Source: DATBQN01 sp963755825
GTDB lineage: Bacteria > Acidobacteriota > Thermoanaerobaculia > Multivoradales > UBA5704
DNA: 64,000 nucleotides
Direction: 5' to 3'
NCBI GenBank assembly: GCA_963755825.1
Contig: CAVWLA010000001.1
Coordinates: 2,604,001-2,668,000, forward strand
The position numbers and the translations under genes were made by a program. Under the pieces are notes generated by a model that was not told where the DNA came from, did not search any database, and was given only the letters and a program-made list of their open reading frames with translations. Shown here one piece after another: positions 7,495-16,230 of this stretch (position 1 is its first letter; every line of letters starts with the position of its first letter).

Positions 7495-8880
7495 ATGCGC
7501 CGCGCCTCCGCCACTCGATCGATCGCCTCGGCGCCGGCGGCATTGGCGGGGGGACGGCGGCGCGCCGGCGGGGACGACCCGGCCACGGAGGCCGCGGAGA
7601 CAGAGCTCGATCTGGTCGAGGCGCTCGCCCGGCGGGTGCGCGAGGAGCCCGGCGCCTTCGCCGATGCCGCCGCCCTCGCCACCACCGCCGGTCTCGGCAC
7701 GGCGAGGCTCGAGCGGCTCGTGCGGCTCCATCTCCATGCCACGCCGGCGGCGCTCCTCGCCGAAGCGCGCGTCGAGGCGCTCCGCCGCGGCCTTCTCGCC
7801 GGCCGCCGCAGGTTCCCCGATCTGGCGCGCGACGCCGGCTGGCCGAGCGCCGTGGAGGCCGGCGCGGCCTTCCGGGCGGCGACCGGGATGACGCCCGACG
7901 ACTACCGGCGGCTCGGCCGGCGAGCGATTCGTGGCGGCGGCGGCTCCGGCGAGCTCGCCTTCGCGCTGCCGGCGGGCTACCGGCCGGAGCCGACGCTGCG
8001 CTTCCTCGGCCGCGATCCGCAGAGCCCCTGCGAGCGGACGGCCGGCGCAGCGGCGTTCCGCAAGACGGTGCGCCTCCCCGGCGGGCCGGCGCTCCTCACC
8101 GTCGAGATCGCCGCGGGCGCGGCGCTCTGCCGGATCGAGCGCCGGGCGGCCCCGGCCGCGCCCGCTTCCGGCGGCCCGGCGGGGGGCGACCTCGCGGCGG
8201 CTCACGGCATCGCTCGCCGCCTCCTCGGGCTCGCCGGCGGCGCCGCCGATCCGGCCGTCTTCGAGCGCCGGGCGCGCCGGCTGGGCGCCGGGCGGCTCGT
8301 CGCCGGCCGCGAAGGGCTCCGCATCCCGCTCGCCGCCGAGCCCTTCGAGGGGCTGGTGTGGGCGATCCTCGGCCAGCAGGTGAACCTCGCCTTCGCCGCC
8401 GCTCTCCGCCGCCGGCTGATCGACCTCTGCGGCGAGCGTCTGAATGCCGGCGACGGCACGGCTTGGATCGCTCATCCGACGCCGGCGGCGGTTGCGGCGC
8501 TCGCCCCCGAGGACCTCCTGCCGCTGCAGCTCTCGCGGCGCAAGGCCGAGTACCTGATCGGCGCCGCGCGCGAGGTCGCCGCCGGCGCGCTGCCGCTCGA
8601 TCAGCTCGCCGCGGGCTCGGCGACGCGCGCCGAGCGGCGCCTCCTCGCCATCCGCGGCCTGGGGCCGTGGACGGCGGCCTACGTCATGCTCCGCGCTCTC
8701 GGCTTCGCCGACTGCCTGCCGGTCGGCGACTCCGGCCTCGCCGCCGGCCTCAGCCGCTTCTTCTCTCTCGACCACCGGCCCGACGCGGCGGAGACGCGGG
8801 CGCTTGCCGTCCCCTTCAGCCCCTATCGGAGCCTCGCCACCGCCCATCTCTGGGCGAGCCTAGGAGATCCCCCGACATGA
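7495..8880 (+). CDS. alkA: AraC-HTH / AlkA fusion: DNA-3-methyladenine glycosylase
   Basis: The product has 461 residues. An AraC-type helix-turn-helix pair (about 40-140, ending in TGMTPDDYRR) precedes an AlkA N-terminal beta domain (about 150-240) and a HhH-GPD glycosylase domain. The glycosylase part has GLVWAILGQQVNLAFA, the hairpin IRGLGPWTAAYVMLRALG and the catalytic Asp in LPVGDSGL. In Ada-AlkA fusions the N-terminus normally carries a Cys4 zinc methyl-acceptor domain ahead of the HTH. That domain is absent here, leaving an HTH without the methyl sensor. The enzyme should excise alkylated bases. A -10-like TAAGAT ends six bases before the ATG, suggesting a leaderless message. The stop overlaps the ogt start (ATGA). 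Confidence 0.88.
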   Translation: MRRASATRSIASAPAALAGGRRRAGGDDPATEAAETELDLVEALARRVREEPGAFADAAALATTAGLGTARLERLVRLHLHATPAALLAEARVEALRRGLLAGRRRFPDLARDAGWPSAVEAGAAFRAATGMTPDDYRRLGRRAIRGGGGSGELAFALPAGYRPEPTLRFLGRDPQSPCERTAGAAAFRKTVRLPGGPALLTVEIAAGAALCRIERRAAPAAPASGGPAGGDLAAAHGIARRLLGLAGGAADPAVFERRARRLGAGRLVAGREGLRIPLAAEPFEGLVWAILGQQVNLAFAAALRRRLIDLCGERLNAGDGTAWIAHPTPAAVAALAPEDLLPLQLSRRKAEYLIGAAREVAAGALPLDQLAAGSATRAERRLLAIRGLGPWTAAYVMLRALGFADCLPVGDSGLAAGLSRFFSLDHRPDAAETRALAVPFSPYRSLATAHLWASLGDPPT

Positions 8881-9449
8881 GAAACGCCGCCCCCGCCCTC
8901 TACGCCGACCTGCTGGCGACACCGCTCCCCGACTCCCCCTGGCTGCTGGCGACCGTCGACGACGCCGGCGTCCTCGTCGGGCTCGACTTCGTGCGCGCCG
9001 GGAGCGGCACCGGCGACCGTGAGCGTCGCGCCGCCCTCGAGGGGCGCGCCGCCGAGCGCGGTCGTCCCTTCGCCTGGGATGCCGACCGCGTTGCCGGCGT
9101 CGCGGCGCAGCTCGCCGAGTATTTCGCCGGCCGCCGCCGCGACTTCGCCCTCGCCCTCGATCCGCCCGGCACGCCGTTCCAGCGCCAGGTCTGGGAGGAG
9201 CTGGCGCGCATCCCCTTTGGCGCCACCATCTCCTACGGCGAGCTCGCCCGCCGGGTCGGCCGGCCCGCCGCGGCGCGCGCGGTGGGAGCCGCGAACGGCG
9301 CCAACCCGATCCCCATCGTCCTCCCCTGCCACAGGGTGATCGGCAGCGACGGCTCGCTCACCGGCTACGGCGGCGGTCTGCCGCTCAAGAAGGCTCTCCT
9401 CGCCCTCGAAGGGGTGCTGGAAGCGGGGCCCGAGCAGCTGGCGCTGTAG
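8877..9449 (+). CDS. ogt: Methylated-DNA--protein-cysteine methyltransferase (Ogt/MGMT)
   Basis: The protein has 190 residues. O6-alkylguanine is repaired by irreversible transfer of the alkyl group to the Cys of PCHRVIG (C151). The preceding block from FQRQVWEELARIPFGATISYGELA to ARAVGAANGANP is the conserved DNA-binding and active-site domain. The N-terminal 90 residues form the variable ribonuclease-like domain (WLLATVDDAGVLVGLDF). The ATG at 8877 overlaps the alkA stop by four bases and has GGAG nine bases upstream. The two repair enzymes are therefore made as a coupled pair, an arrangement consistent with an adaptive-response-like unit. No Ada-type methyl-sensing zinc domain is present in this protein. 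Confidence 0.94.
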   Translation: MRNAAPALYADLLATPLPDSPWLLATVDDAGVLVGLDFVRAGSGTGDRERRAALEGRAAERGRPFAWDADRVAGVAAQLAEYFAGRRRDFALALDPPGTPFQRQVWEELARIPFGATISYGELARRVGRPAAARAVGAANGANPIPIVLPCHRVIGSDGSLTGYGGGLPLKKALLALEGVLEAGPEQLAL

Positions 9450-9524
9450 GAGGCCGCGAGAGCAGCGCCACCGCGCGCGCCATCGGCAGTAGACTCCGCC
9501 AAACTCTGACGAGGATCTGCCCTG

Positions 9525-10880
9525 ATGAGCGTGACCGAGACGTCGCCCTCGCCCGGCCGTGGGCGCTTGGTGCTGGACATGAACGGCTACCAGTGGACGG
9601 TGCTCTTCGCCGCCTGGCTGGGGTGGGGCTTCGACATCTTCGACGGGCTGCTGTTCAATTTCGTCGCCCCCAACTGCGTCCCCACGCTCCTCCACCTGAC
9701 CATCGGCTCGCCGGCCGCCAAGGCCGCGACCCTGCAGTGGACAGGCATCCTCACCTCGGTGCTCCTCGTCGGCTGGGCGATCGGCGGCGTCGTCTTCGGT
9801 CAGGTCGCCGACCGCCTGGGGCGCAGCCGCACCCTCCTCCTCACCATGCTCCTCTACGCGCTCGGCACCGCATCTTGCGCCTTCGCGCCCAACCTCTGGG
9901 TGCTGCTCCTCTGCCGCATCGTCGCCAGCCTCGGCATCGGCGGCGAGTGGGCGGCGGGGGCGGCGATGGTCGCCGAGGTGGTACCCGAGAAGCGGCGGGT
10001 CGAGGCCGGGGCACTCCTCTATACCTCGGCGCCGGTGGGCCTCTACTTCGCCACCCTGGTCAACTTCCAGATCGCCGGCAACCTGTGGAAGGCGAACCCC
10101 GAGGTGTCGTGGCGCTACGTCTTCCTCGCCGGCCTGATCCCCGCCGCCGGCGCCTTCGTCGTCCGCCTCTTCATCAAGGAGCCGGAGCGCTGGAAGCTGG
10201 CGGCGGCGAGCGCCGCGCCGCCGCGCCTCGCCGAGCTCTTCGACAGCCGGCACCGCGCGCTCACCGTCTCCGGCTTCCTCATGGCGCTGACCGCTCTCGT
10301 CACCTGGTGGAGCTGCAACGCCTTCATCCCGATCGTCTCGACCGGCCTCGCGCAGTCGGCGTCGGCGCTGCGCGGCCTCGACCGCGCCGCCACCCTCGCC
10401 CTGGTCGAGGGCTGGAAGCGCATCGCCACCAACTACTTCAACCTCGGCGGCCTGATCGGCACTCTGCTCACCATCCCGGCGGCCAAGCTGATGGGAAGGA
10501 AGGCGATGTTCGCCGTCTACTACACCGCCTCCGGCGCCGCCGTCCTCGCCACCTACGGCCTCCACCTGGCGCCGGAGACGCGCCTCGCGATGTACTTCTT
10601 CATCGGCCTCACCGTCTTCGGCGTCTTCGGCAGCTTCACCTACTACCTGCCGGAGCTCTTCCCGACCCGCCTGCGCGGCACCGGCGCCGGCTTTTGCTAC
10701 AACATCGGCCGCATCCTCGCCGCCGGCGGCCCGCTCCTCGTCGGATCGATCGCCGCCAAGGGCGCCAACTCGCTCGACAGCGCCCTCTACGCACTCTTCT
10801 GGGTCGGCTTCGTGCCGCTCGCCGGTCTCCTGCTGCTCCCCTGGGTGATCGAGACCAAGGGCCGCCCGCTGGTCGACTAG
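9525..10880 (+). CDS. MFS transporter, sugar-phosphate/niacin-like (SP or AAHS type)
   Basis: A 451-residue, 12-helix carrier. A short cytoplasmic N-terminus leads into QWTVLFAAWLGWGFDIFDGLLFNFVAP, where the helix-1 Asp pair is typical of NanT/NiaP/benzoate-type MFS. The loop 2-3 motif GQVADRLGRSRTLL is at about 105-118. GGEWAAGAAMVAEVVPEKRR (about 147-166) and LPELFPTRLRGTGAGFCYNIGR (about 375-396) are the SP/AAHS hallmark sequences. It likely imports an organic acid or acidic sugar. The start is an ATG at 9525 with GAGG ten bases upstream. It stands alone, convergent with the aminotransferase gene. Confidence 0.85.
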   Translation: MSVTETSPSPGRGRLVLDMNGYQWTVLFAAWLGWGFDIFDGLLFNFVAPNCVPTLLHLTIGSPAAKAATLQWTGILTSVLLVGWAIGGVVFGQVADRLGRSRTLLLTMLLYALGTASCAFAPNLWVLLLCRIVASLGIGGEWAAGAAMVAEVVPEKRRVEAGALLYTSAPVGLYFATLVNFQIAGNLWKANPEVSWRYVFLAGLIPAAGAFVVRLFIKEPERWKLAAASAAPPRLAELFDSRHRALTVSGFLMALTALVTWWSCNAFIPIVSTGLAQSASALRGLDRAATLALVEGWKRIATNYFNLGGLIGTLLTIPAAKLMGRKAMFAVYYTASGAAVLATYGLHLAPETRLAMYFFIGLTVFGVFGSFTYYLPELFPTRLRGTGAGFCYNIGRILAAGGPLLVGSIAAKGANSLDSALYALFWVGFVPLAGLLLLPWVIETKGRPLVD

Positions 10881-10944
10881 CGAGAAGGAAGAAGCGGCGA
10901 GCGGCCGCGGAGGGACCGGCGGTCAGCCGGCTGTTCGTCAGCTG

Positions 10945-12117
10945 TCAGTCGGCGAGAATCGCGGCGATCCGCTCGAGCCCGAGGGCGAGGGTCTCGAGCG
11001 AGCAGGCGAAGGAGAGGCGGATGTGCTCGTCGGAGCCGAAGGCCTCGCCCGGCACCACGGCGACCCCAGCCTTCTCGAGCAGGAACTCGGCGAAGGCTGC
11101 CGATCCCTGCCGCCCCGGCCGGAAGGCGCCGGCGACGCGCGGGAAGGCGTAGAAGGCGCCCGCCGGCGGCCGGCACTCGAAGCCGGGGATCTGGTTGAGG
11201 CGCGGCACCAGGAAGTCGCGCCGCTCCTGATAGGCCGCGATCATCGGCGCGATCGACCCCTCCGCCTCGCGGATGGCGGCGAGTGCGCCGACCATGGCGA
11301 AGGAGGTGGGGTTCGAGGTGGCGTGGCTCTGCACCTGCTCGACGGCGCGGATGACCGCCAGCGGACCGAGGGCGTAGCCGATCCGCCAGCCGGTCATGGC
11401 GTAGGTCTTCGAGAAGGAGCCGACGAGGACCACGGTGTCGGGAAACTCGGCGGCGAGCGCCGCGGCGCTGGCGTGGCGGGCGCCGTCGTAGAGGAAGCGC
11501 TCGTAGGTCTCGTCCGAGATCACCAGCAGGGCGCGGCGGGCGGCGAAGGCGACGATCTCGCGCAGGTCGGCTGCCTCGACGACGCCGCCGGTGGGGTTCG
11601 ACGGCGAGTTGAGAAGGATGGCGCGGGTGCGCTCGGTGACCGCGGCGATCACCCGCTCGGCGTGGACGCGGAAGCCGTCCTCCCCCGCGGTGGGGACGCC
11701 GACGGGGACGGCGCCGGCGAAGCGGATCTGCTCGGGGAAGCTCACCCAGCAGGGGGTGGGGATGACCACCTCCTGACCCTCCTCGAAGAGGGCGAGGGCG
11801 AGCTCAAAGAGGGCCGCCTTGCCGCCGACGGTGATCACCGACTCTGCGGCGGTCCACGGCGCGCCGTGGCGATCGCGCCAGGAGCCGGCGACGGCCTCGC
11901 GGAGCTCCGGGGTGCCGCTCCCCGGCGTGTACTTGGTGAAGCCGCAGGCGAGCGCCTGGCGCGCCGCCTCGATGGCCACCGGCGGGGAGGCGAAATCGGG
12001 CTCGCCGGCGCCGAAATCGGCCAGCCGCACGCCGCGCGCCTTGAGCTCGGCGGCGCGGCGCGTCACGCGGAGAGTCGCCGACTCCCCGATGCGGGACATG
12101 CGGGAGGAGAGCTTCAC
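10945..12117 (-). CDS. Class I/II PLP-dependent aminotransferase (aspartate-aminotransferase-like)
   Basis: About 390 residues from a GTG at 12117; the ATG at 12099 is the alternative. Fold type I features are GAGEPDFASPP near the N-terminus, the substrate/PLP block NSPSNPTGG, the cofactor Asp in VISDETYERF, the Schiff-base Lys in SFSKTYAMTGWRIGY (K237) and the Arg of HIRLSFACS at the C-terminus. These match the I-gamma aspartate aminotransferase group, whose members act on aspartate, aromatic amino acids or prephenate. No ribosome site precedes either start. A TACTAT hexamer ends eight bases before the GTG, so the message may be leaderless. It is divergent from dsbD. Confidence 0.9.
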   Translation of the reverse strand: MKLSSRMSRIGESATLRVTRRAAELKARGVRLADFGAGEPDFASPPVAIEAARQALACGFTKYTPGSGTPELREAVAGSWRDRHGAPWTAAESVITVGGKAALFELALALFEEGQEVVIPTPCWVSFPEQIRFAGAVPVGVPTAGEDGFRVHAERVIAAVTERTRAILLNSPSNPTGGVVEAADLREIVAFAARRALLVISDETYERFLYDGARHASAAALAAEFPDTVVLVGSFSKTYAMTGWRIGYALGPLAVIRAVEQVQSHATSNPTSFAMVGALAAIREAEGSIAPMIAAYQERRDFLVPRLNQIPGFECRPPAGAFYAFPRVAGAFRPGRQGSAAFAEFLLEKAGVAVVPGEAFGSDEHIRLSFACSLETLALGLERIAAILAD

Positions 12118-12207
12118 GGGCGCGGATAGTATCAAAGGCCACCGCGGGGGATGGCGTAGAATCCATCGGGCTACAGCCGGCCGTAGACGCCCTGGGGAGC
12201 CCCGCCG

Positions 12208-14052
12208 ATGATCCCACGCCCATCCCGCTCGACCCGCCTCGCCGTCCTCGCGCTCCTCGGTCTGGCGCTCGCCCTCGCCGCCGCTCCCGCCGCCCGCGCC
12301 CGCATCGCGTCCCCCCAGGAGGCGAAGCTGACGCTCGCCGCCGACCGCACCGCCTACGACGCGGGGATGACGGCGCATCTCGCAGCGACGGTGGCGATCG
12401 AGCCCGGCTGGCACGTCAACAGCCACCAGCCGACCCTCGAGTACCTGATCCCGACGGCCCTCACCGTGACGCTCCCCGCCGGCTGGCCGGCGGCGGCGCT
12501 CCACTATCCGGTCGCCAGCCGCCGCAAGTTCGCCTTCGAGCCCGAGCCGCTGGCGGTCTACGACGGCACCGTCGTCATCGCCGCCGACGTCGCCGTCCCC
12601 GCGGGCGCCGCGGCGGGGACCTTCCCGCTCAAGGCCGCCCTCTTCTACCAGGCCTGCAACCAGAACGAGTGCCTGCCGCCGGTGACCGCCGAGGCGACGC
12701 TCGCCCTACGGGTCGGCCCCGGCGGCGTGGCGACCACCGCGGGCGGCGCCGCGAGGCCCGCCCGCCGCCCGCCAGTCGACGCCGCCGGCCTTGCCTTCAT
12801 GGTCCTCGCCGGCCTTTTGGGCGGCGTCGTCTTGAACGCCATGCCGTGCGTCCTGCCGGTCCTCTCGCTCAAGGTCTTCGGCCTGGTGCGCAGCGCCGCT
12901 GGCGGCCGCGCCGAGGTGGTGCGCGGCGGCCTCGCCACCGCCGCCGGCATCCTCGCCTCCTTCTGGCTCCTCGCCGGCGCCGCCATCGCCGCGCGCGCCG
13001 CCGGCGCCGCGGTCGGCTGGGGGGTGCAGTTCCAGCGCCCGGGCTTCGTCGCCTTCCTCGCCGTCGTGGTGGTGCTCTTCTGCCTCAACCTCTGGGGGCT
13101 GTTTGAGATCCCGCTGCCGCAGCGGCTGGCGCGGGCGGGGACGGCGGGGCCGCGCGAGGGCGTCGCCGGCCACTTCGCCTCGGGGCTCTTCGCGAGCCTG
13201 ATGGCGACCCCCTGCTCGGCGCCGTTCCTGGGCACCGCCATCGGCTTCGCCCTCGCCCAGGAGGCGCCGGTGATCCTCGCCATCTTCACCGCCGTCGGCC
13301 TCGGGATGAGCCTGCCCTACCTCCTCCTCGCCGCCTTTCCAAAGGCCGCGAGCTGGCTGCCGCGGCCGGGTGCCTGGATGGACGGCGTGCGCGGCACCAT
13401 GGGATTCCTCCTCGCCGGCTCCGCGGTGTGGCTCTTCTATGTGCTGGCGAGCGAGCTTCCCCCGGAGCGGGTGGCGCTCATCGAGCTCCTCCTCCTCGCC
13501 CTGGCGCTCTTCACCTGGCTGCGCAAGCGCGCCGCGCCGTCGGCGAGCGGCATCGGCCTGCGCGGCGTGGCGTTCGCCGCGGGCGTCGCGATCGTGGCCG
13601 CGGCGGTCGGCGCCGTCTGGCTCGCGGCGTCGCCCGCCGGCGCTGGAGTTGGAGCCGGCCGCACCGAGGCGAAGGCCGCCGGCCTCATCCCCTGGGTCTC
13701 CTTCGACCGCGGCCGCGCCGAGTCGCTCGCCGCCGCCGGCCAGATCGTCTTCGTCGACGTCACCGCCGACTGGTGCTTCACCTGCAAGGTCAACGAGCGC
13801 CTCATCCTCGACACGCCGGAAGTGGCGCGCGCCTTCCGCGACCACGCCGTGGTGCCGATGCGCGCCGACTGGACCAACCGCAACGACGAGATCGGCAGCT
13901 TCCTCGCCGAGCACGGGCGCTACGGGATCCCCTTCTACCTCCTCTATCTCCCCGGCGGCGCCACCCAGGTCTTCAGCGAGCTGCCTAGCAAGGCGGACCT
14001 CGTGGAGGCCGTCCGCCGCAGCGCCGCCGCCAAGATCGCCGAGAACCGGTAG
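12208..14052 (+). CDS. dsbD: DsbD-type thiol:disulfide interchange protein
   Basis: The protein has 614 residues in the DsbD order. A signal peptide (about 1-31) is followed by a periplasmic alpha domain with redox Cys C150 and C155 (CNQNEC). The membrane domain has eight or so helices and carries the two transmembrane Cys, C214 (AMPCVLPV) and C336 (TPCSAP). The C-terminal thioredoxin domain has WCFTC (C523/C526). It passes electrons from cytoplasmic thioredoxin to periplasmic thiol proteins for disulfide isomerisation or cytochrome c maturation. GGGGAG eight bases before the ATG is the ribosome site, and a good -10 TAGAAT is at 12157-12162. The cytoplasmic trxC at 1.6 kb is a plausible donor. 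Confidence 0.93.
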   Translation: MIPRPSRSTRLAVLALLGLALALAAAPAARARIASPQEAKLTLAADRTAYDAGMTAHLAATVAIEPGWHVNSHQPTLEYLIPTALTVTLPAGWPAAALHYPVASRRKFAFEPEPLAVYDGTVVIAADVAVPAGAAAGTFPLKAALFYQACNQNECLPPVTAEATLALRVGPGGVATTAGGAARPARRPPVDAAGLAFMVLAGLLGGVVLNAMPCVLPVLSLKVFGLVRSAAGGRAEVVRGGLATAAGILASFWLLAGAAIAARAAGAAVGWGVQFQRPGFVAFLAVVVVLFCLNLWGLFEIPLPQRLARAGTAGPREGVAGHFASGLFASLMATPCSAPFLGTAIGFALAQEAPVILAIFTAVGLGMSLPYLLLAAFPKAASWLPRPGAWMDGVRGTMGFLLAGSAVWLFYVLASELPPERVALIELLLLALALFTWLRKRAAPSASGIGLRGVAFAAGVAIVAAAVGAVWLAASPAGAGVGAGRTEAKAAGLIPWVSFDRGRAESLAAAGQIVFVDVTADWCFTCKVNERLILDTPEVARAFRDHAVVPMRADWTNRNDEIGSFLAEHGRYGIPFYLLYLPGGATQVFSELPSKADLVEAVRRSAAAKIAENR

Positions 14053-14135
14053 TGGACGGAGACAACCGGCGAGCGGAGTTTCTCCCGCCTGGCGAGCCGG
14101 GTTCTGAGAAAAAGTCCACCCGGACCACCTGAAAG

Positions 14136-14167
14136 CCTGTCTTGATGGGTCGAGAAGGCAGGATTTA
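14136..14167 (+). terminator. Possible intrinsic terminator after dsbD
   Basis: An 8-bp stem (14136-14143 with 14155-14162, one G-T wobble) with an 11-base loop is followed by ATTTAT. It sits 84 bases after the dsbD stop and ahead of the promoter of the next gene. The T-run is weak. Confidence 0.4.
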
Positions 14168-14213
14168 TCGCTGGCACGTCTAGGCGTAACTCGTTGATCT
14201 GATTGATCTTGCC

Positions 14214-14242
14214 TTGCTCTCCACCGGCGGCTGCAGTAAATT
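14214..14242 (+). promoter_or_regulatory. Sigma70-like promoter of the HTH gene (leaderless)
   Basis: The -35 is TTGCTC at 14214-14219, followed by a 17-base spacer and the -10 TAAATT at 14237-14242. Only six bases separate the -10 from the GTG start at 14249. Transcription would begin at or next to the start codon, giving a leaderless mRNA. The region is AT-rich for this genome. Confidence 0.6.
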
Positions 14243-14248
14243 CGCGAA

Positions 14249-14719
14249 GTGCAGAGCGCGGAAGATTTCCTGCGCGCCCTCGACCCCGTGGTGCGCGGCC
14301 GAATGATCTCCGTCCTCCGCTCGGCTCGCGGCATCACGCGCGACGAGCTGGCGAAGGACGCCAAGGTGAGCCCCAATACCATCTCGGACTGGGAGAAGGG
14401 GCACGTCAAGAATCCCCGCGACCTCTTCGCCAAGCTCGAGCCGGTGCTCGACCTCTCGCCGTCGAACCTGAAGCTCGCCTGGACCCTCGTCCGTGCCCAG
14501 CTCCGCGCCGAGGAGATCGGCGAGGCGCCGGCCGGCCTCTACGAGGGCATGGCGAGCGGCGACGCCCCGCTCGCCCTCCTCGACGTCCAGGCGATGGGCG
14601 CCTCCGAGATCGAGCGCGAGCTGAGCGAGCTGGCGGCGCAGTTCGGCCGCACCGTCGTGCGCTGCATCGTCCTCACCGGCGAGCTCGCCATGCGGAGCGT
14701 GCCGCGATCGACCGGCTGA
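14249..14719 (+). CDS. Xre-like HTH regulator, leaderless
   Basis: The product has 156 residues. Residues 20-75 form an HTH_3/Xre-like fold: MISVLRSARGITRDELAKDA is helix 1-2 and KVSPNTISDWEKGHVKNPRD is the recognition turn and exit helix. The C-terminal half (about 80-156) has no domain I recognise. It contains an acidic amphipathic stretch (SEIERELSELAAQFGRTVVRCI) that may dimerise or coil. The GTG at 14249 is used because the -10 hexamer lies just six bases upstream and no ribosome site exists. It probably binds DNA, possibly its own promoter. It is convergent with rarA, with about 20 bases between the stops. Confidence 0.7.
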   Translation: MQSAEDFLRALDPVVRGRMISVLRSARGITRDELAKDAKVSPNTISDWEKGHVKNPRDLFAKLEPVLDLSPSNLKLAWTLVRAQLRAEEIGEAPAGLYEGMASGDAPLALLDVQAMGASEIERELSELAAQFGRTVVRCIVLTGELAMRSVPRSTG

Positions 14720-14741
14720 GCCGCGGACCGGCCGCCCGAGC

Positions 14742-16220
14742 TCAGCGCTCCCGCTCGTCCTCCGCCTCGACCTTGGCTTTCGCCTTCGCGCTCTCTTTCC
14801 CCTCGCCCCGCCTCCCCTTCACCTCGGCGTGCAGCCCGCGCCAACGCTCGAGGCGCGCTTTGAGCTCGGCCTCGAAGCCCTCGCCCCTGGGCTCGTAGAA
14901 GCGCGTCCCGGCGAGCGACTCGGGCAGGCAGTCGAGGCCGCCGACGCCCTCGTCGGTGGCCGGCGCGTAGACGTAGCCCTGGCCATAGCCCATCCCCTTC
15001 ATCAGCCGCGTGGGCGCGTTGCGGATGACCTTCGGCACCGGATCGGCCGGGCGCTCCTCCACCGTCCGCCGTGCCTCGCCGTAGCCGCGATAGATGGCGA
15101 TGCTCTTGGGGGCGAGCGCCAGGTAGACGGCGGTCTGCGCCAGCGCCAGCTCGCCCTCCGGCGAGCCGAGCCGGTGGTAGGCCTCCCAGCCGGCGAGCGC
15201 CTGCGGCAGCGCCTGGGGGTCGGCCAGGCCGACGTCCTCGGAGGCGAAGCGGATCATGCGCCGGGCGAGGTAGAGCGGGTCCTCCCCCGCCGCCAGCATG
15301 CGCGCCAGCCAGTAGATGGCGGCGTCGGCGTCGCTCTCGCGGAGCGACTTGTGGAGCGCCGAGATGAGGTTGAAGTGCTCCTCGCCCGACTTGTCGTAGA
15401 GGAGGACCTTGCGCTGCGCGATGCGCTGCACTGCCGCGGCGTCGATGACGAGCTCGCCCGCCGCGTGCTCGCTACTCTCGCCACCCTCGCCACCCTCGGC
15501 CACCGCGTCGGCGACGGTCAGCTCGAGGAGGTTGAGCGCCTTCCTGGCGTCGCCGGAGGCGAGCTGGGCGAGGCTCCTGAGCGCCTGGTCGTCCGCCGTG
15601 AAGCCCGAGGCGCCCAGCCCGCGCTCGGGATCGGCAAGGGCCCGCCGGAGGAGCACCGCGAGATCTTCCGGCGCCAGCTGCTCGAGGACCACCACCCGGC
15701 AGCGCGAGAGGAGCGCCGCGTTGAGCTCGAACGACGGGTTCTCGGTGGTGGCGCCGACGAGCACGATGTCGCCCTTCTCGACGTAGGGGAGGAAGGCGTC
15801 CTGCTGCGCGCGGTTGAAGCGGTGAATCTCGTCGACGAAGAGGAGCGTCCGGCGGCCGGAGGCGGTGCGCATACGCGCCGCCTCCGCCATCACCTCGCGC
15901 ACCTCCTTGATGCCGGAGGTGACCGCCGAGAAGGGGACGAAGCGGGCGCGGGTGAGGCGCGCCAGGATGCGGGCGAGGGTGGTCTTCCCCGAGCCTGGGG
16001 GGCCCCAGAAGATGAGCGAGGGGACGCGGTCCTGGGCGATGGCGCGGCGCAGGAACCCCGCCTCGCCGACCACCGCGCCCTGGCCGATCACCTCGTCGAG
16101 GGTGCGCGGCCGCATGCGCTCGGCGAGCGGCGCGCCGGCGGGCTCCGGCTCGTCGAGCCGGTCGCGCGGATCGGCCTCGGCTGCCGGAGCCGGCAGCTGG
16201 TCGTCGAAGAGTCCCGCCAT
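14742..16220 (-). CDS. rarA: Replication-associated recombination protein A (RarA/MgsA), AAA+ ATPase
   Basis: The protein has 492 residues. RarA is a clamp-loader-like ATPase that acts at stalled replication forks. It shows PLAERMRPRTLDEVIGQ at about 31-47, Walker A GPPGSGKT at 73-80, Walker B LLFVDEIHRFNRAQQDAFLP, sensor GATTENPSFELN, and the C-terminal tetramerisation domain (YWLARMLAAGEDPLYLARRMIRFASEDVGLADPQAL, about 345-380). A long acidic/Lys-rich tail (EVKGRRGEGKESAKAKAKVEAEDERER) extends beyond the usual end. The ATG at 16220 lies 11 bases after the molybdopterin oxidoreductase stop, so the two share a transcript although no functional link is known. Confidence 0.94.
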   Translation of the reverse strand: MAGLFDDQLPAPAAEADPRDRLDEPEPAGAPLAERMRPRTLDEVIGQGAVVGEAGFLRRAIAQDRVPSLIFWGPPGSGKTTLARILARLTRARFVPFSAVTSGIKEVREVMAEAARMRTASGRRTLLFVDEIHRFNRAQQDAFLPYVEKGDIVLVGATTENPSFELNAALLSRCRVVVLEQLAPEDLAVLLRRALADPERGLGASGFTADDQALRSLAQLASGDARKALNLLELTVADAVAEGGEGGESSEHAAGELVIDAAAVQRIAQRKVLLYDKSGEEHFNLISALHKSLRESDADAAIYWLARMLAAGEDPLYLARRMIRFASEDVGLADPQALPQALAGWEAYHRLGSPEGELALAQTAVYLALAPKSIAIYRGYGEARRTVEERPADPVPKVIRNAPTRLMKGMGYGQGYVYAPATDEGVGGLDCLPESLAGTRFYEPRGEGFEAELKARLERWRGLHAEVKGRRGEGKESAKAKAKVEAEDERER

Positions 16221-16230
16221 CAGGCGCCCG

